Assembly: GCF_030145145.1 (NCBI RefSeq)
Contig: NZ_JAQYWD010000009.1
Location: 88,453-152,452 of the forward strand
Direction of reading: 5' to 3'
Length of the DNA stretch: 64,000 nt
Source of the DNA: Desulfobacula sp.
Lineage (GTDB): Bacteria > Desulfobacterota > Desulfobacteria > Desulfobacterales > Desulfobacteraceae
Part shown: piece by piece, positions 18,548 to 27,992 of the stretch
How positions within the stretch are numbered: position 1 is the stretch's first letter
Layout: each line of letters starts with the position of its first letter
Notes under the pieces: model-generated
Told to the model about the DNA's origin: nothing
The model's database searches: none
Seen by the model: the letters and a program-made list of their open reading frames with translations, nothing else
Translations under genes and position numbers: made by a program

Positions 18548-19690
18548 ATGAAAGCATTATTAGCCCTTGAAGACGGAAGGATTTTTCCCTGCAGAAGTTT
18601 TACCGGACCGGGTGAGGCAACCGGAGAAGTCGTTTTCAATACCAGCATGACAGGATACCAGGAGATCCTTACCGATCCGTCCTATTATGGTCAAATGGTC
18701 ACCATGACCTATCCGTTGATTGGAAATTATGGTGTCTGTCCCGAGGACATTGAATCTGACAGGATTCAGGTGGCGGCATTTATTGTGAAGGAATACCAGG
18801 ATTTTCCCAGTAATTTCAGATCCCGGGGAACCCTTGGCGATTATCTCATCAAAAGCCACGTGCTGGGGATTGAAGACCTGGATACAAGGGCGCTGGTCCG
18901 TCATATCCGGAAATTCGGTGCCATGCGGGCGATCATATCCACATCTGATTTTGATCCTGACGTACTGGTTCAAAAGGCCAGACAGATTCCTTCCATGCAG
19001 GGCCGAGACCTTGTGGACAAGGTCACCACGAAGAAACCCTATTTCTGGAAGTATAATCAGCCGGATTATATTGATATCAAAAAACTGGATGATCCTCTAA
19101 TCTGGCGTTTCAAAGGGAAAAAACATTCTGTTGTCGCTTTTGATTACGGTATAAAATACAATATTATTCGAAGCCTTGAGCGCGCAGGATGTGAAGTGCT
19201 TGTGGTTCCGGCGAAAACAGATGCCGGCACCATTAAACAATTGAGGCCTGAAGGTGTTTTCCTGTCCAATGGTCCGGGAGATCCTGAACCCGTGACCTAT
19301 GCGGTTGATACCATCAAAGCGCTCCTGGGAGTGGTGCCTGTTTTTGGAATTTGTCTGGGCATGCAGCTGCTGGGTATTGCCATGGGGGGAAAAACCATGA
19401 AAATCAAGTTTGGTCACAGGGGGGGGAACCAACCGGTTAAAAACCTCTCCACCAATAAGGTTGAAATTACCTCCCAGAATCATGGTTTTGCTGTGGATCT
19501 GGATACCATTGGTAAAGATTCCTCTGTCATGACCCATATTAATCTGAATGAAGATTCTCTTGAGGGTCTTAAAAATGATACCTTCCAGGCATTTGCCGTG
19601 CAGTATCATCCTGAAGCGTCCCCTGGCCCCCATGATTCAGCCTATCTTTTTAACCAATTTGCAAAAGTGATTGAAGATGCCAAAGCGTGA
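18548..19690 (+). CDS. carA: Carbamoyl-phosphate synthase small (glutaminase) subunit
   Basis: The 380-residue protein is full-length CarA, which hydrolyses glutamine and passes ammonia to CarB for arginine and pyrimidine synthesis. N-terminal domain: [30 protein letters not shown]-terminal class I amidotransferase: [12 protein letters not shown] with the nucleophile Cys near residue 269, [10 protein letters not shown], and the His-Glu pair in [12 protein letters not shown]. Its end overlaps carB by 14 bases, indicating translational coupling. The 210 bases upstream show no evident attenuator. Confidence 0.97.
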   Translation: MKALLALEDGRIFPCRSFTGPGEATGEVVFNTSMTGYQEILTDPSYYGQMVTMTYPLIGNYGVCPEDIESDRIQVAAFIVKEYQDFPSNFRSRGTLGDYLIKSHVLGIEDLDTRALVRHIRKFGAMRAIISTSDFDPDVLVQKARQIPSMQGRDLVDKVTTKKPYFWKYNQPDYIDIKKLDDPLIWRFKGKKHSVVAFDYGIKYNIIRSLERAGCEVLVVPAKTDAGTIKQLRPEGVFLSNGPGDPEPVTYAVDTIKALLGVVPVFGICLGMQLLGIAMGGKTMKIKFGHRGGNQPVKNLSTNKVEITSQNHGFAVDLDTIGKDSSVMTHINLNEDSLEGLKNDTFQAFAVQYHPEASPGPHDSAYLFNQFAKVIEDAKA

Positions 19691-22600
19691 AGATATTAAA
19701 AAAATCCTGATTATTGGTGCAGGCCCCATCATCATCAGTCAGGCCTGTGAGTTCGATTATTCGGGTACCCAGGCCTGCAAGGCCCTGAAAGAGGAAGGGT
19801 ATGAGGTCATATTGATTAATTCAAACCCGGCCACCATCATGACCGATCCCGAAACAGCCGACAGGGTCTATATTGAACCGGTCACTGTTGAAACGGTGAC
19901 CAAGGTCATTGAAAAAGAACGGCCCGATGCCCTGCTGCCCACCCTGGGCGGTCAGACCGGTTTGAATACGGCCATAGAAGCGGCTCAATCAGGCGTTCTT
20001 GAACGGTATAATGTTGAGATGATCGGCGCATCGGAAGAGGCGATTAATAAAGCCGAAGACCGGGAACTTTTCAGGGATGCCATGAACAGAATCGGCTTGA
20101 GAATTCCTAAAAGCGGGTTTGCCACTAATATGCAGGAAGTTGAAGATGTTTCAAGACGGATTGGCTTTCCCATTATTGTCAGACCCAGTTTTACCCTTGG
20201 CGGAACCGGCGGCGGGGTTGCCTACAATATGGAAGAGGTTGTCCACCTTTCAAAGGCCGGCCTTGATGCCAGTCTCATCACCCAGGTCATGCTGGAAGAA
20301 TCCGTCATCGGCTGGAAAGAGTACGAACTGGAAGTGATGCGGGATCATGCCGACAATGTGGTGATCATCTGTTCCATTGAAAATGTGGATGCCATGGGCG
20401 TTCACACGGGTGATTCCATTACCGTGGCTCCGGCCCAGACCCTTTCCGACAAGGAATACCAGAACCTTCGGGATGCGTCCATCGCCATCATAAGGGAGAT
20501 CGGTGTGGATACAGGCGGATCAAATGTCCAGTTTGCCATCAATCCTGAAAACGGGGATATGATTGTGGTGGAGATGAATCCAAGGGTCTCCCGAAGCTCG
20601 GCCCTGGCTTCCAAGGCCACGGGATTTCCCATTGCCAAAATTGCTGCCAAACTGGCGGTGGGGTACACCCTGGATGAAATTCCCAATGATATTACCGGAG
20701 AAACCCTTGCCTGCTTTGAACCGTCCATTGATTATTGTGTGGTAAAAATTCCCAGGTGGACCTTTGAAAAATTTCCCGAAGCCCAGGATATTCTGACCAC
20801 GGCCATGAAATCCGTGGGGGAAACCATGTCCATTGGCAGGACGTTTAAGGAAGCATTTCAAAAGGGAATTCGATCCCTTGAAATCGGCAGGGCCGGGTTT
20901 GGGGCAGACGGAAAAGATCCTGCTCCCGGCAGTGTTGCCGGCAATGAACTGGAGTACAAGCTGTCCACCCCCAATTCCCAGCGGCTGTTCTATTTAAAGT
21001 ATGCCATTGAACACGATATGCCCATTACCATGATCTATGAAATGACCGGTATTGATCCCTGGTTCCTCAACCAGATGAAACAGATCGTTGATCTTGAGAA
21101 ACAGATCAAACTGGCCGGCAAAGATCTTCCCCGGGATCTGTTTGAACGGGCAAAAAAATACGGGTTCTCGGATGTACAGCTGGCATTTCTGACAAAACTG
21201 ACGGAAAAACAGATTGAACAGTCACGAAAAGACCTGGGCATTGTCCCGGTTTATAAGCTGGTGGATACTTGTGCTGCAGAATTCAGGGCTGCCACGCCCT
21301 ATTACTACTCCACTTATGAAACAGAATGTGAGGCCAGGGTATCGGATAGAAAAAAGGTGATCATCCTGGGGGGGGGGCCCAACCGAATCGGCCAGGGAAT
21401 TGAATTTGATTACTGCTGTGTCCATGCCTCTTTTGCCCTGCGGGAAGAAGGTGTTGAATCCATCATGGTCAACTCCAATCCCGAGACGGTCTCCACGGAC
21501 TATGACACCTCGGACAAACTCTATTTTGAGCCCTTGACCAGGGAAGATGTGCTTCATATCGTTGAAAAGGAAAAACCCTATGGGGTGATTGTCCAGTTTG
21601 GCGGTCAAACGCCCCTGAACCTTGCCTCGGCGCTTCAAAAAGCCGGGGTTCCCATTATCGGGACCAGCCCGGACAGCATTGACCGGGCAGAAGACAGGGA
21701 CCTTTTCCAGGAGATGCTCAATAAACTCGATCTTCGACAACCGGATAACGGTATTGCCTTCAGCTATGAAGATGCAAAAAGCGTGGCAATGGATATCGGC
21801 TATCCGATTATGGTTCGACCCTCTTTTGTCCTGGGCGGCCGGGCCATGAAAATCGTTTATGATGAAAAAGATCTTGAAGAATATTTTAACCTGGCGGTCC
21901 TGGCATCTCCTGACAAGCCTGTCCTCATTGACAAGTTTCTTGAAGAGGCTTTTGAACTGGATGTGGATGTCATTTCCGACGGAGAGCAAACCATTATCGG
22001 CGGCATGATGGAACATATTGAAGAAGCCGGCATCCATTCCGGAGACTCAGCCTGCGTGCTGCCCCCCTATTCCATTTCTCAAACCCATATCGATGAGATG
22101 GCATCTGCTGCCCGGGCTATTGCAAAGGAACTCAACGTTAAGGGGTTGATGAATATCCAGTTTGGCATCATGAATGATACGGTCTATATTATTGAGGTCA
22201 ACCCCAGGGCCTCCAGAACCATTCCCTTTGTATCCAAAGCCATTGGTATTCCCCTGGCCAAGCTGGCAACAAAAGTCATGCTGGGTAAAACCCTTGATGA
22301 GCTGGGATTTACCAGGGAAATCATTCCGCCTTATTATTGTGTCAAAGAAGCCGTCATGCCCTTTGACCGGTTTGAAAATGTTGACCCGGTTCTGGGGCCT
22401 GAAATGAAATCCACGGGTGAAGTCATGGGAATCGATAAGGACCTGGGTGCTGCCGTTGCCAAGGCCCAGTTGGCTGCCGGACAAAAACTTCCCACCCAGG
22501 GAACGGTTTTTATCAGTATCCAGGACAAGGATAAAATGGCGGCCCTGGAAGTGGCCAGAAATTTTCATAACATGGGGTTTACCATCATGGCCACACGGGG

Positions 22601-22907
22601 AACCTGTAAGTTTCTTGAGGAGAATAATGTCCCCGCAAAACTTGTCAAAAAAGTCTCGGCCGGCCGGCCCCATGTGGTGGATGCTGTGACAAACAATGAC
22701 ATTCAATTGATTTTAAATACCAGTGCTTCCAGCCAGACCAAGCAGGATGGATATGATATCAGACGGTCCGCCATCAAGTATAAGATTCCTTATGCCACCA
22801 CAACAGACGGGGCAAAGGCCATCTGCAGTGCCATCCAGGCCCTTAAAAAAGAAAGCCTTTCCGTCAAGGCCCTTCAAGATTATCACCAGGAAAATAGCCA
22901 TGAATAA
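19677..22907 (+). CDS. carB: Carbamoyl-phosphate synthase large subunit
   Basis: The 1076-residue protein starting [17 protein letters not shown] is full-length CarB. It has two homologous ATP-grasp halves ([21 protein letters not shown] near the start and [19 protein letters not shown] in the middle), each with the GGTGGG or GGRAMK loop, then the C-terminal MGS-like allosteric domain ([21 protein letters not shown]). It makes carbamoyl phosphate from bicarbonate, ammonia and two ATP. The ATG at 19677 is chosen over a TTG six bases earlier. It overlaps carA by 14 bases and purF by 8. Confidence 0.97.
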   Translation: MPKREDIKKILIIGAGPIIISQACEFDYSGTQACKALKEEGYEVILINSNPATIMTDPETADRVYIEPVTVETVTKVIEKERPDALLPTLGGQTGLNTAIEAAQSGVLERYNVEMIGASEEAINKAEDRELFRDAMNRIGLRIPKSGFATNMQEVEDVSRRIGFPIIVRPSFTLGGTGGGVAYNMEEVVHLSKAGLDASLITQVMLEESVIGWKEYELEVMRDHADNVVIICSIENVDAMGVHTGDSITVAPAQTLSDKEYQNLRDASIAIIREIGVDTGGSNVQFAINPENGDMIVVEMNPRVSRSSALASKATGFPIAKIAAKLAVGYTLDEIPNDITGETLACFEPSIDYCVVKIPRWTFEKFPEAQDILTTAMKSVGETMSIGRTFKEAFQKGIRSLEIGRAGFGADGKDPAPGSVAGNELEYKLSTPNSQRLFYLKYAIEHDMPITMIYEMTGIDPWFLNQMKQIVDLEKQIKLAGKDLPRDLFERAKKYGFSDVQLAFLTKLTEKQIEQSRKDLGIVPVYKLVDTCAAEFRAATPYYYSTYETECEARVSDRKKVIILGGGPNRIGQGIEFDYCCVHASFALREEGVESIMVNSNPETVSTDYDTSDKLYFEPLTREDVLHIVEKEKPYGVIVQFGGQTPLNLASALQKAGVPIIGTSPDSIDRAEDRDLFQEMLNKLDLRQPDNGIAFSYEDAKSVAMDIGYPIMVRPSFVLGGRAMKIVYDEKDLEEYFNLAVLASPDKPVLIDKFLEEAFELDVDVISDGEQTIIGGMMEHIEEAGIHSGDSACVLPPYSISQTHIDEMASAARAIAKELNVKGLMNIQFGIMNDTVYIIEVNPRASRTIPFVSKAIGIPLAKLATKVMLGKTLDELGFTREIIPPYYCVKEAVMPFDRFENVDPVLGPEMKSTGEVMGIDKDLGAAVAKAQLAAGQKLPTQGTVFISIQDKDKMAALEVARNFHNMGFTIMATRGTCKFLEENNVPAKLVKKVSAGRPHVVDAVTNNDIQLILNTSASSQTKQDGYDIRRSAIKYKIPYATTTDGAKAICSAIQALKKESLSVKALQDYHQENSHE

Positions 22908-24327
22908 TCCATTTGTTGATGAAGAAAAACCCAAGGATGAGTGTGGCGTATTTGGCCTGTATAAACATCCTGAAGCAGCTAAAATAACTTATTTCGGCCT
23001 TTATGCGCTCCAGCACAGGGGTCAGGAGAGTGCCGGTATTTCCGTAAACCGGGGAGAAAATGATGAGATTTTTTCCCACAAGGGAATGGGCCTTGTCCCT
23101 GAAGTCTTTAACATGGAGGCCCTTGAAAGAATTGAAGGCGGTTCTGCCATCGGTCATGTCCGGTATTCCACAACCGGGAATTCTGTTTTAACCAATGCCC
23201 AGCCCTTTGTGGCCAACCACCGGCACCGGTCCTATGCCGTGGCCCATAACGGGAACCTGGTGAATGCCCATATCCTGAAAGAAGAACTGGAAGAGCAGGG
23301 GTCTATCTTCCAGACCACCATGGACTCAGAGGTGTTTCTTCACCTGTTTATTCAAAACCTGATTAAAGGGGATTATGAAAGTGCGATTTTAAAGGCGGTG
23401 TCTAAAATTGAAGGGGCCTATTCCATGATTCTGTTAACCTGCAAAGGGGAGATCATCGGCATGAAAGACCCCAACGGTTTCAGACCCCTGGCCCTGGGAA
23501 AACTCCATGGCCATTATGTCCTGGCATCTGAAACCTGTGCCTTTGATCTGATCCAGGCGGAGTTCATCCGGGAACTGGATCCCGGAGAGATCGTCATCAT
23601 CAATGAAGACGGCATCAAGAGCATTCGACATCCCAAGGCTGCCAAACATAAGTCCCTGTGCATCTTTGAATATATTTATTTTGCCAGACCCGATTCCACC
23701 ATTGACGGTAAAAATGTCTATGAAATGAGAAAAGCACTGGGTCGGCGACTGGCCCAGGAAGCCCCTGTGGAAGCAGATCTTGTCATGCCATTTCCCGATT
23801 CCGGCAATTATGCCGCCATCGGGTATGCCAGGGAATCGGGCATTCCCTTTGAGATGGGCATGATCCGGAACCATTACGTGGGCCGCAGCTTTATCCAGCC
23901 CACCCAGTCCATGCGGGATTTTGCCGTCCGGGTTAAGCTCAACCCGGTCAGGGAACTGATCAAGGGCAAGGATATCATCATTATTGAGGATTCCATTATT
24001 CGCGGTACCACGGCAAAAACCCGGGTCAAGGCATTGCGGGAACTGGGGGTTAAAAAAGTTCACATGCGCATCTCCTGCCCGCCCCATGTATTCCCCTGCT
24101 ATTATGGGATTGATTTTTCTTCCAAAGGAGAATTGATCGCCGCCCAGAAATTCGGTGACGAGCTCAGGGATTACCTGGGCCTTGATTCTCTGCATTATCT
24201 GACCATTGACGGCATGATGGAAGCAACGGGGATAGAAAACCCCGAGTTAAATTTTTGTAAGGCCTGCTTTGATGGTGACTACCCGGTTCCTTTTGATCCG
24301 AATTTTACCAAGCAGTGTATGGGATAG
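22900..24327 (+). CDS. purF: Amidophosphoribosyltransferase (glutamine PRPP amidotransferase)
   Basis: The 475-residue protein catalyses the first step of purine synthesis. A 14-residue propeptide precedes the catalytic Cys15 in [10 protein letters not shown], so N-terminal processing is expected. The Ntn domain shows [11 protein letters not shown] and [11 protein letters not shown]; the phosphoribosyltransferase domain has the PRPP loop [13 protein letters not shown] near residues 358-370. Cysteines in [11 protein letters not shown] and FCKACFDG match the Bacillus-type enzyme that carries a 4Fe-4S cluster. The frame is open further upstream within carB, but the ATG at 22900 gives the correct N-terminus. 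Coupling purF to carAB links purine and pyrimidine/arginine supply. Confidence 0.96.
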   Translation: MNNPFVDEEKPKDECGVFGLYKHPEAAKITYFGLYALQHRGQESAGISVNRGENDEIFSHKGMGLVPEVFNMEALERIEGGSAIGHVRYSTTGNSVLTNAQPFVANHRHRSYAVAHNGNLVNAHILKEELEEQGSIFQTTMDSEVFLHLFIQNLIKGDYESAILKAVSKIEGAYSMILLTCKGEIIGMKDPNGFRPLALGKLHGHYVLASETCAFDLIQAEFIRELDPGEIVIINEDGIKSIRHPKAAKHKSLCIFEYIYFARPDSTIDGKNVYEMRKALGRRLAQEAPVEADLVMPFPDSGNYAAIGYARESGIPFEMGMIRNHYVGRSFIQPTQSMRDFAVRVKLNPVRELIKGKDIIIIEDSIIRGTTAKTRVKALRELGVKKVHMRISCPPHVFPCYYGIDFSSKGELIAAQKFGDELRDYLGLDSLHYLTIDGMMEATGIENPELNFCKACFDGDYPVPFDPNFTKQCMG

Positions 24328-24328
24328 C

Positions 24329-25324
24329 ATGCAAAAACAAACAGTGGCATTTTCAAAGGACTCTTCCAATCTCTTTTTTCATATTCTGACAAAGTGCAAC
24401 CTGTCCTGTACCCATTGTTATATTAATAAAGATCAGCACGGGGCCAACACCCTTGATATGGAGACCATCAACGCCTGGCTCACGCTTTTTTCAACCCATG
24501 CCCCCAGAACCAATGTCATTTTTCTCGGGGGGGAACCCACCCTTCACCCGGATCTCCCCCAGGCGGTCCAGGCGGCAAATCGTCTGGGATTCAAATCCAT
24601 CACCATTGATACCAATGGGTATCTTTTCCATAACATCCTGGACAAGATAACCCCAAATGATATCGATTTTCTTTCTTTTTCTTTGGATGGTGCCACTCCG
24701 GAAACCAATGACGCTATCAGGGGAAAAGGCTGCTATGACCAGGTAATGGCGGGTCTTAAAACGGCAGTGGCCAAAAATTTTTCCTGTTCCATGATCTATA
24801 CCGTGTCGGATAAGAACATTCATGAGCTTGAACGCATGCCGGATCTTGTGAGCCGTCTGGGTCTCAAGCGATTTTTTATCCAGGTGATCGGCATCCGGGG
24901 CAAGTCTTCAAAAACGGATGGACGGCTCCAGGTATCAAAGGAAACCTGGCTTTCCATCATTCCCAGGGTGGCAGAAACCATTGCTGGCCAGGGTATTATC
25001 GTGACCTATCCCAAGGTCTTTCTCAACACCAATGACATCTTTCAATGTGCCGGTCATGTGGCGGATAATTACTTTATCTTTCCCAATGGAAGGGTTTACC
25101 AATGCCCCATCTGCGAAGACTTTCCCCTGCATTCCTATGAAATCAGGCATAACAAACGCATTGCCACACCAAAGATCAATGAAAAAGATCTGTTCGGTCT
25201 CACCATCCCTGAAGGATGCGTTATGAACAAAATGATCCAGCCCCAAAATCTGTCTTACAACAGCGCCGGTGATCCTGAATATCAGATTGCCTGCTGCATG
25301 CTCAAAGAAGAAATATCCCTGTAA
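24329..25324 (+). CDS. Radical SAM protein of unknown substrate
   Basis: The 331-residue protein has the radical-SAM cluster motif CNLSCTHC (Cys23, Cys27, Cys30) after FFHILTK, the SAM-binding FLGGEPTLHPD, and a TIM-barrel-like middle (DFLSFSLDGATPETND). A C-terminal set of cysteines (CAGH, QCPICED, CVMN, ACCM) suggests an auxiliary SPASM/twitch-type cluster, as in peptide-modifying or heme-related enzymes. Its ATG comes one base after the purF stop, so it is translationally coupled to the carAB-purF operon. No precursor peptide is obvious beside it. The link to nucleotide or carbamoyl metabolism is only contextual. Confidence 0.85.
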   Translation: MQKQTVAFSKDSSNLFFHILTKCNLSCTHCYINKDQHGANTLDMETINAWLTLFSTHAPRTNVIFLGGEPTLHPDLPQAVQAANRLGFKSITIDTNGYLFHNILDKITPNDIDFLSFSLDGATPETNDAIRGKGCYDQVMAGLKTAVAKNFSCSMIYTVSDKNIHELERMPDLVSRLGLKRFFIQVIGIRGKSSKTDGRLQVSKETWLSIIPRVAETIAGQGIIVTYPKVFLNTNDIFQCAGHVADNYFIFPNGRVYQCPICEDFPLHSYEIRHNKRIATPKINEKDLFGLTIPEGCVMNKMIQPQNLSYNSAGDPEYQIACCMLKEEISL

Positions 25325-25396
25325 AAAAGGTGCCAGATTCCTTGATGAATGGATTTGATATGCCCGGATCAGTTTTGCAGAATTTTTATGCAGGGC

Positions 25397-25561
25397 TTAA
25401 AGCTGTTCATCCTCCTGGGGCGGAAGGTCCTCGGTTTCCTCAACAGCAGATTCGGCAGCATTTTTCTGTCTTTCCAGCTTGAGCTTTTTTTTTTCTTCTT
25501 TCTTTTTTTTCTTTGCTAATTCTTTTTGACGCTTTTGAAATGAATAATTTACTTTGGCCAA
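25397..25561 (-). CDS. Conserved small Lys/Glu-rich protein, 54 residues
   Basis: Reading the opposite strand shows a TTG start preceded by AAGGA and a frame beginning (M)AKVNYSFQKRQKELAK, then a KKKKKEEKKK run and an acidic end (VEETEDLPPQEDEQL). Small proteins starting AKVNYSFEKRQRELAKKKK occur widely in proteobacteria as an uncharacterised family; I recognise the pattern from memory, not from a search. It is predicted to be a charged helix, possibly nucleic-acid binding. It lies between the radical SAM gene (convergent) and the cold-shock gene terminator. The non-ATG start explains why simple ORF calling would miss it. Confidence 0.75.
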   Translation of the reverse strand: MAKVNYSFQKRQKELAKKKKKEEKKKLKLERQKNAAESAVEETEDLPPQEDEQL

Positions 25562-25611
25562 TATTTTTTCCTTATGATTGTTTTATGTGATGTGTAAACA
25601 CACCCTGTGGT

Positions 25612-25640
25612 AAAAAAGACCCTGCAAAGCGGGGTCTTTA
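25612..25640 (-). terminator. Rho-independent terminator of the cold-shock gene
   Basis: On the minus strand AAAGACCCCGC pairs with GCAGGGTCTTT across a short loop and is followed directly by TTTTTTACC. It starts 20 bases after the csp stop codon and separates it from the small gene at 25397-25561. Confidence 0.85.
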
Positions 25641-25659
25641 CACTGGTCGATGTCCATTT

Positions 25660-25860
25660 TTACAGCTGGACAACATTTTCTGCAGCGGGACCCTTTGGAC
25701 CTTCGACAACATCAAAGCTTACCCGTGCGCCTTCTGCCAGAGATTTGAACCCCTGGGCCTGAATTGCGGAATGATGCACAAATAGATCTTTGCCCCCATC
25801 CTGCTCAATAAATCCAAATCCTTTTGCATCGTTAAACCATTTTACTGTACCTTCAGCCAT
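25660..25860 (-). CDS. Cold-shock family protein (CspA-like)
   Basis: The 66-residue single CSD protein has both RNA-binding motifs: KGFGFIEQ (RNP1) and DLFVHHSAI (RNP2). Family members melt RNA secondary structure and act as chaperones or antiterminators. AAAGGAG is eight bases upstream. The gene has its own promoter far upstream (26225-26252), giving a leader of about 360 nt, and a clear terminator. Whether it is cold-induced or constitutive cannot be told, but a long structured leader is typical of cold-regulated csp genes. Confidence 0.96.
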   Translation of the reverse strand: MAEGTVKWFNDAKGFGFIEQDGGKDLFVHHSAIQAQGFKSLAEGARVSFDVVEGPKGPAAENVVQL

Positions 25861-26218
25861 TTTGAATTACTCCTTTGTGATAGGTTCCTTTAGGGAACCA
25901 CTTTGTTATGGAGTCGAGGTATCCTTTGATACGTCGACGGACGTCTGGGTGCCCAGACAAATTATTGTATCAATCCATTGTCTTTTTTATACCAAAGCTG
26001 ACGAACCATGGTGGGGAGGGCAAAAATGGTACAGCCGTTTGTTATTGCAGCGGTTCGATAAAGGGTTTTGACATAAAAATTCATGCTGTTTCTCCAGTTT
26101 AAGTAATCAGCATAAACTTCTACGTCAACGAACAATGCTTGGAAAACAACGAGGTTAACGAGGACAACCAGAAGAGAGCTTTGCTCCCCACGGGGAATTT
26201 GCTTTTACTTGAATGTTA
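25861..26218 (-). promoter_or_regulatory. Long structured 5' leader of the cold-shock gene
   Basis: Between the predicted transcription start and the csp ATG are about 360 bases with several small perfect hairpins close to the gene: GTCTGGG/CCCAGAC at 943-958 of the 25-kb block, GTATC/GATAC at 25919-25932 and GGTTCC/GGAACC at 25883-25899, the last just before the ribosome-binding site. A 40-codon open frame lies inside. Leaders of this type act as temperature-responsive RNA in cspA genes; here this is inferred. From 26253 to 26390 nothing further was seen. Confidence 0.6.
25962..26084 (-). CDS. Possible 40-residue leader peptide upstream of csp
   Basis: Within the csp leader a frame starts with ATG seven bases after GGAG and runs 40 codons (MNFYVKTLYRTAAITNGCTI... 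to KKDNGLIQ). It ends about 100 bases before the csp start, just ahead of the hairpins. The good ribosome-binding site and position favour translation, but I do not recognise the peptide and it may be only an upstream regulatory frame. Confidence 0.35.
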   Translation of the reverse strand: MNFYVKTLYRTAAITNGCTIFALPTMVRQLWYKKDNGLIQ

Positions 26219-26224
26219 ATAAAG

Positions 26225-26252
26225 ATTATACACGATTGGGCAGATTGTGCAA
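26225..26252 (-). promoter_or_regulatory. Sigma-70 promoter for the csp gene
   Basis: On the minus strand TTGCAC (26252-26247), 16 bases, then TATAAT (26230-26225): a perfect -10 and a four-of-six -35. It sits at the far end of the csp leader. Confidence 0.65.
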
Positions 26253-26390
26253 TGAAATAAAAATGGAAGACTGAACCGGTCTAATACAGTGGTCCGTTTC
26301 CCGCATCAATAAAACCTTTTGAGAGATTATTCAAAATAAGGTATATCAGGGGGTAACTTAACACAATAAACTGGATACTAAAGGAAGATC

Positions 26391-26837
26391 ATGGCGCGCA
26401 TTGAAATTGAGATGATAGAAGAGTTTGTATTTGAAACTGAACTGGCAATAAGAATTAGAGATATCAATTATGGGAACCACCTTGGACATGACGTCCTGGT
26501 TTCTCTTATGCATGAAGCAAGGGTAAGGTTCCTGGAAAGTTTTGGTTTTTCAGAAGCCGATATTGACGGAAATGGTTTGCTTGTTTCAGACCTTGCCGTT
26601 ATTTATAAATCACAATCCTTTTATGGGGACACTTTGAAATTCGAAATCGGAGCGGGTGAGTTTAATACCTATGGATGTGACCTGTTTTACAGGGTAAGCA
26701 ACACAAAAACAGAGACTCTGGTTGTTCTTGCTAAAACCGGTATTGTCTTTTTTGACCATGCCCGGAAAAAAGTCGTTAAAACCCCCAGGGCATTTTCTTC
26801 TCATTTTTCCAAGTCAAGGTGTGGTCTTTTGGTTTAA
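26391..26837 (+). CDS. Acyl-CoA thioesterase, 4HBT hot-dog family
   Basis: The 148-residue protein has the hot-dog pattern: a first strand, then INYGNHLGHDVLVSLMHEARVRFLESFGF, matching the D/N-Y-x-N-H-x motif of the YbgC/4-hydroxybenzoyl-CoA thioesterase family, and later strands (YKSQSFYGDTLKFEIG, YRVSNTKTETLVVLAKTGIVFFD). It would hydrolyse an acyl-CoA; the substrate is unknown. AAAGGAAG precedes the start. It is 24 bases ahead of the SPFH/zinc-ribbon gene and may be co-transcribed. Confidence 0.85.
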   Translation: MARIEIEMIEEFVFETELAIRIRDINYGNHLGHDVLVSLMHEARVRFLESFGFSEADIDGNGLLVSDLAVIYKSQSFYGDTLKFEIGAGEFNTYGCDLFYRVSNTKTETLVVLAKTGIVFFDHARKKVVKTPRAFSSHFSKSRCGLLV

Positions 26838-26861
26838 ATGATCGTTTATCAGGAGAGGGCT

Positions 26862-27992
26862 ATGGGACAAAATAATCTTGTGCTGCTGGAAATTCTTGAA
26901 TGGTTTGACAAGACAGGCAAGGAAATGGTGCAGCGCATTCCGGCCCAGGGGTCCGGAGAAATCAAATTTGGGGCTCAAATGATCGTCAGGGAGAACCAGG
27001 TCGGTATTTTTTTTTATAATGGAAAAGCGGTTCATCTGTTCGGGGGAGGGCGACATACCCTGAAGACTGCGAATATTCCCCTTCTGACGAAGATCTTGTC
27101 CATTCCCTGGGGGTTGACCAGTCCTTTGCGGGCTGAAGCTTATTTTATCAATATGAAAGTGTTTCCGGATTTGAAGTGGGGAACCCGTGATCCTGTGGCC
27201 TTCAGGGACAGCGAACTCGGTTTGATCCGACTGCGGGCCTATGGTATCTTCAATATCCGGGTGATCCAGCCGTTATTGTTCATCAACTCCCTGATCGGTA
27301 CCATGGCCAATTTTACCATTGCGGATATTGAGGCATATCTGGGCACTGTCATTGTCTCCCGGTTAAATGACTATATGGGAGAGAATCTGGATACCCTTCT
27401 GAACCTGCCCGGAAAATATGAAGCCTGGGCCCGGGGCCTTCAAAAAAACCTTGTCGATGAATTCAGCCGTTTTGGGCTGGCATTGACGGATTTGTTTATT
27501 AATGCCATCACCCCGCCCCGGGAAGTGCAGAAACTCATGGATGACCGCAGTGCCATGGGATTGTTTGATGATATGAACAAGCTCATGCAGCTAAAGGCCG
27601 CTTCATCCATGGAAAAAGCGGCTGAAAATCCAGGAACGGCAGGCCAGGGGATGGGGATGGGCTTAGGGTTTATGGTGCCGTCCATGATTTCCAGGATGAT
27701 GGATCCCCCTGTAAAGGCAGCGGGTCCAACAACGGCAGACGATCCCCCCAAATGCCCGGACTGCGGGAAGGTGATACCACAGGATGCCGGATTCTGTCCC
27801 TTTTGCGGACATCAGATCCTGATATTGGAGAAATGTGCTGCCTGCGGTAAAAATTTATCCCTCAATGCCGTATTTTGTCCCCAATGCGGGACAAAGGTGA
27901 AAAAAAAGGAATCAACCAGGGGTTGTCCGGGGTGTGGCACAGAAAATCTAATGACGGCAAGGTATTGTAATGGCTGTGGTGAGCGGATATAA
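26862..27992 (+). CDS. SPFH domain protein with three C-terminal zinc ribbons (YdjI/virion-core-like)
   Basis: The 376-residue protein lacks an N-terminal membrane helix. It starts with a virion-core-type SPFH domain (QRIPAQGSGEIKFGAQMIVRENQVGIFFYNGKAVHLFGGGRHTL, to about residue 210), then a Met/Gly-rich linker (GMGMGLGFMVPSM), then three double-Cys zinc ribbons from about 290: CPDCG...CPFCG, CAACG...CPQCG, CPGCG...CNGCG. In Bacillus the similar YdjI recruits a PspA/ESCRT-III-like protein to membranes; no PspA gene is adjacent here. The start at 26862 has AGGAGAGGG upstream and is preferred to one 24 bases earlier. It overlaps the next gene by 23 bases. Confidence 0.85.
   Translation: MGQNNLVLLEILEWFDKTGKEMVQRIPAQGSGEIKFGAQMIVRENQVGIFFYNGKAVHLFGGGRHTLKTANIPLLTKILSIPWGLTSPLRAEAYFINMKVFPDLKWGTRDPVAFRDSELGLIRLRAYGIFNIRVIQPLLFINSLIGTMANFTIADIEAYLGTVIVSRLNDYMGENLDTLLNLPGKYEAWARGLQKNLVDEFSRFGLALTDLFINAITPPREVQKLMDDRSAMGLFDDMNKLMQLKAASSMEKAAENPGTAGQGMGMGLGFMVPSMISRMMDPPVKAAGPTTADDPPKCPDCGKVIPQDAGFCPFCGHQILILEKCAACGKNLSLNAVFCPQCGTKVKKKESTRGCPGCGTENLMTARYCNGCGERI

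Noticed and set aside
21222..22037. 271-codon open frame opposite carB (and similar long ones opposite purF, 23434-24195, and the sdhA gene, 60765-61451)
   Set aside because: They lie wholly within strongly conserved genes on the other strand, have no ribosome-binding sites, and their translations are Gly/His/Phe-rich shadow sequence.
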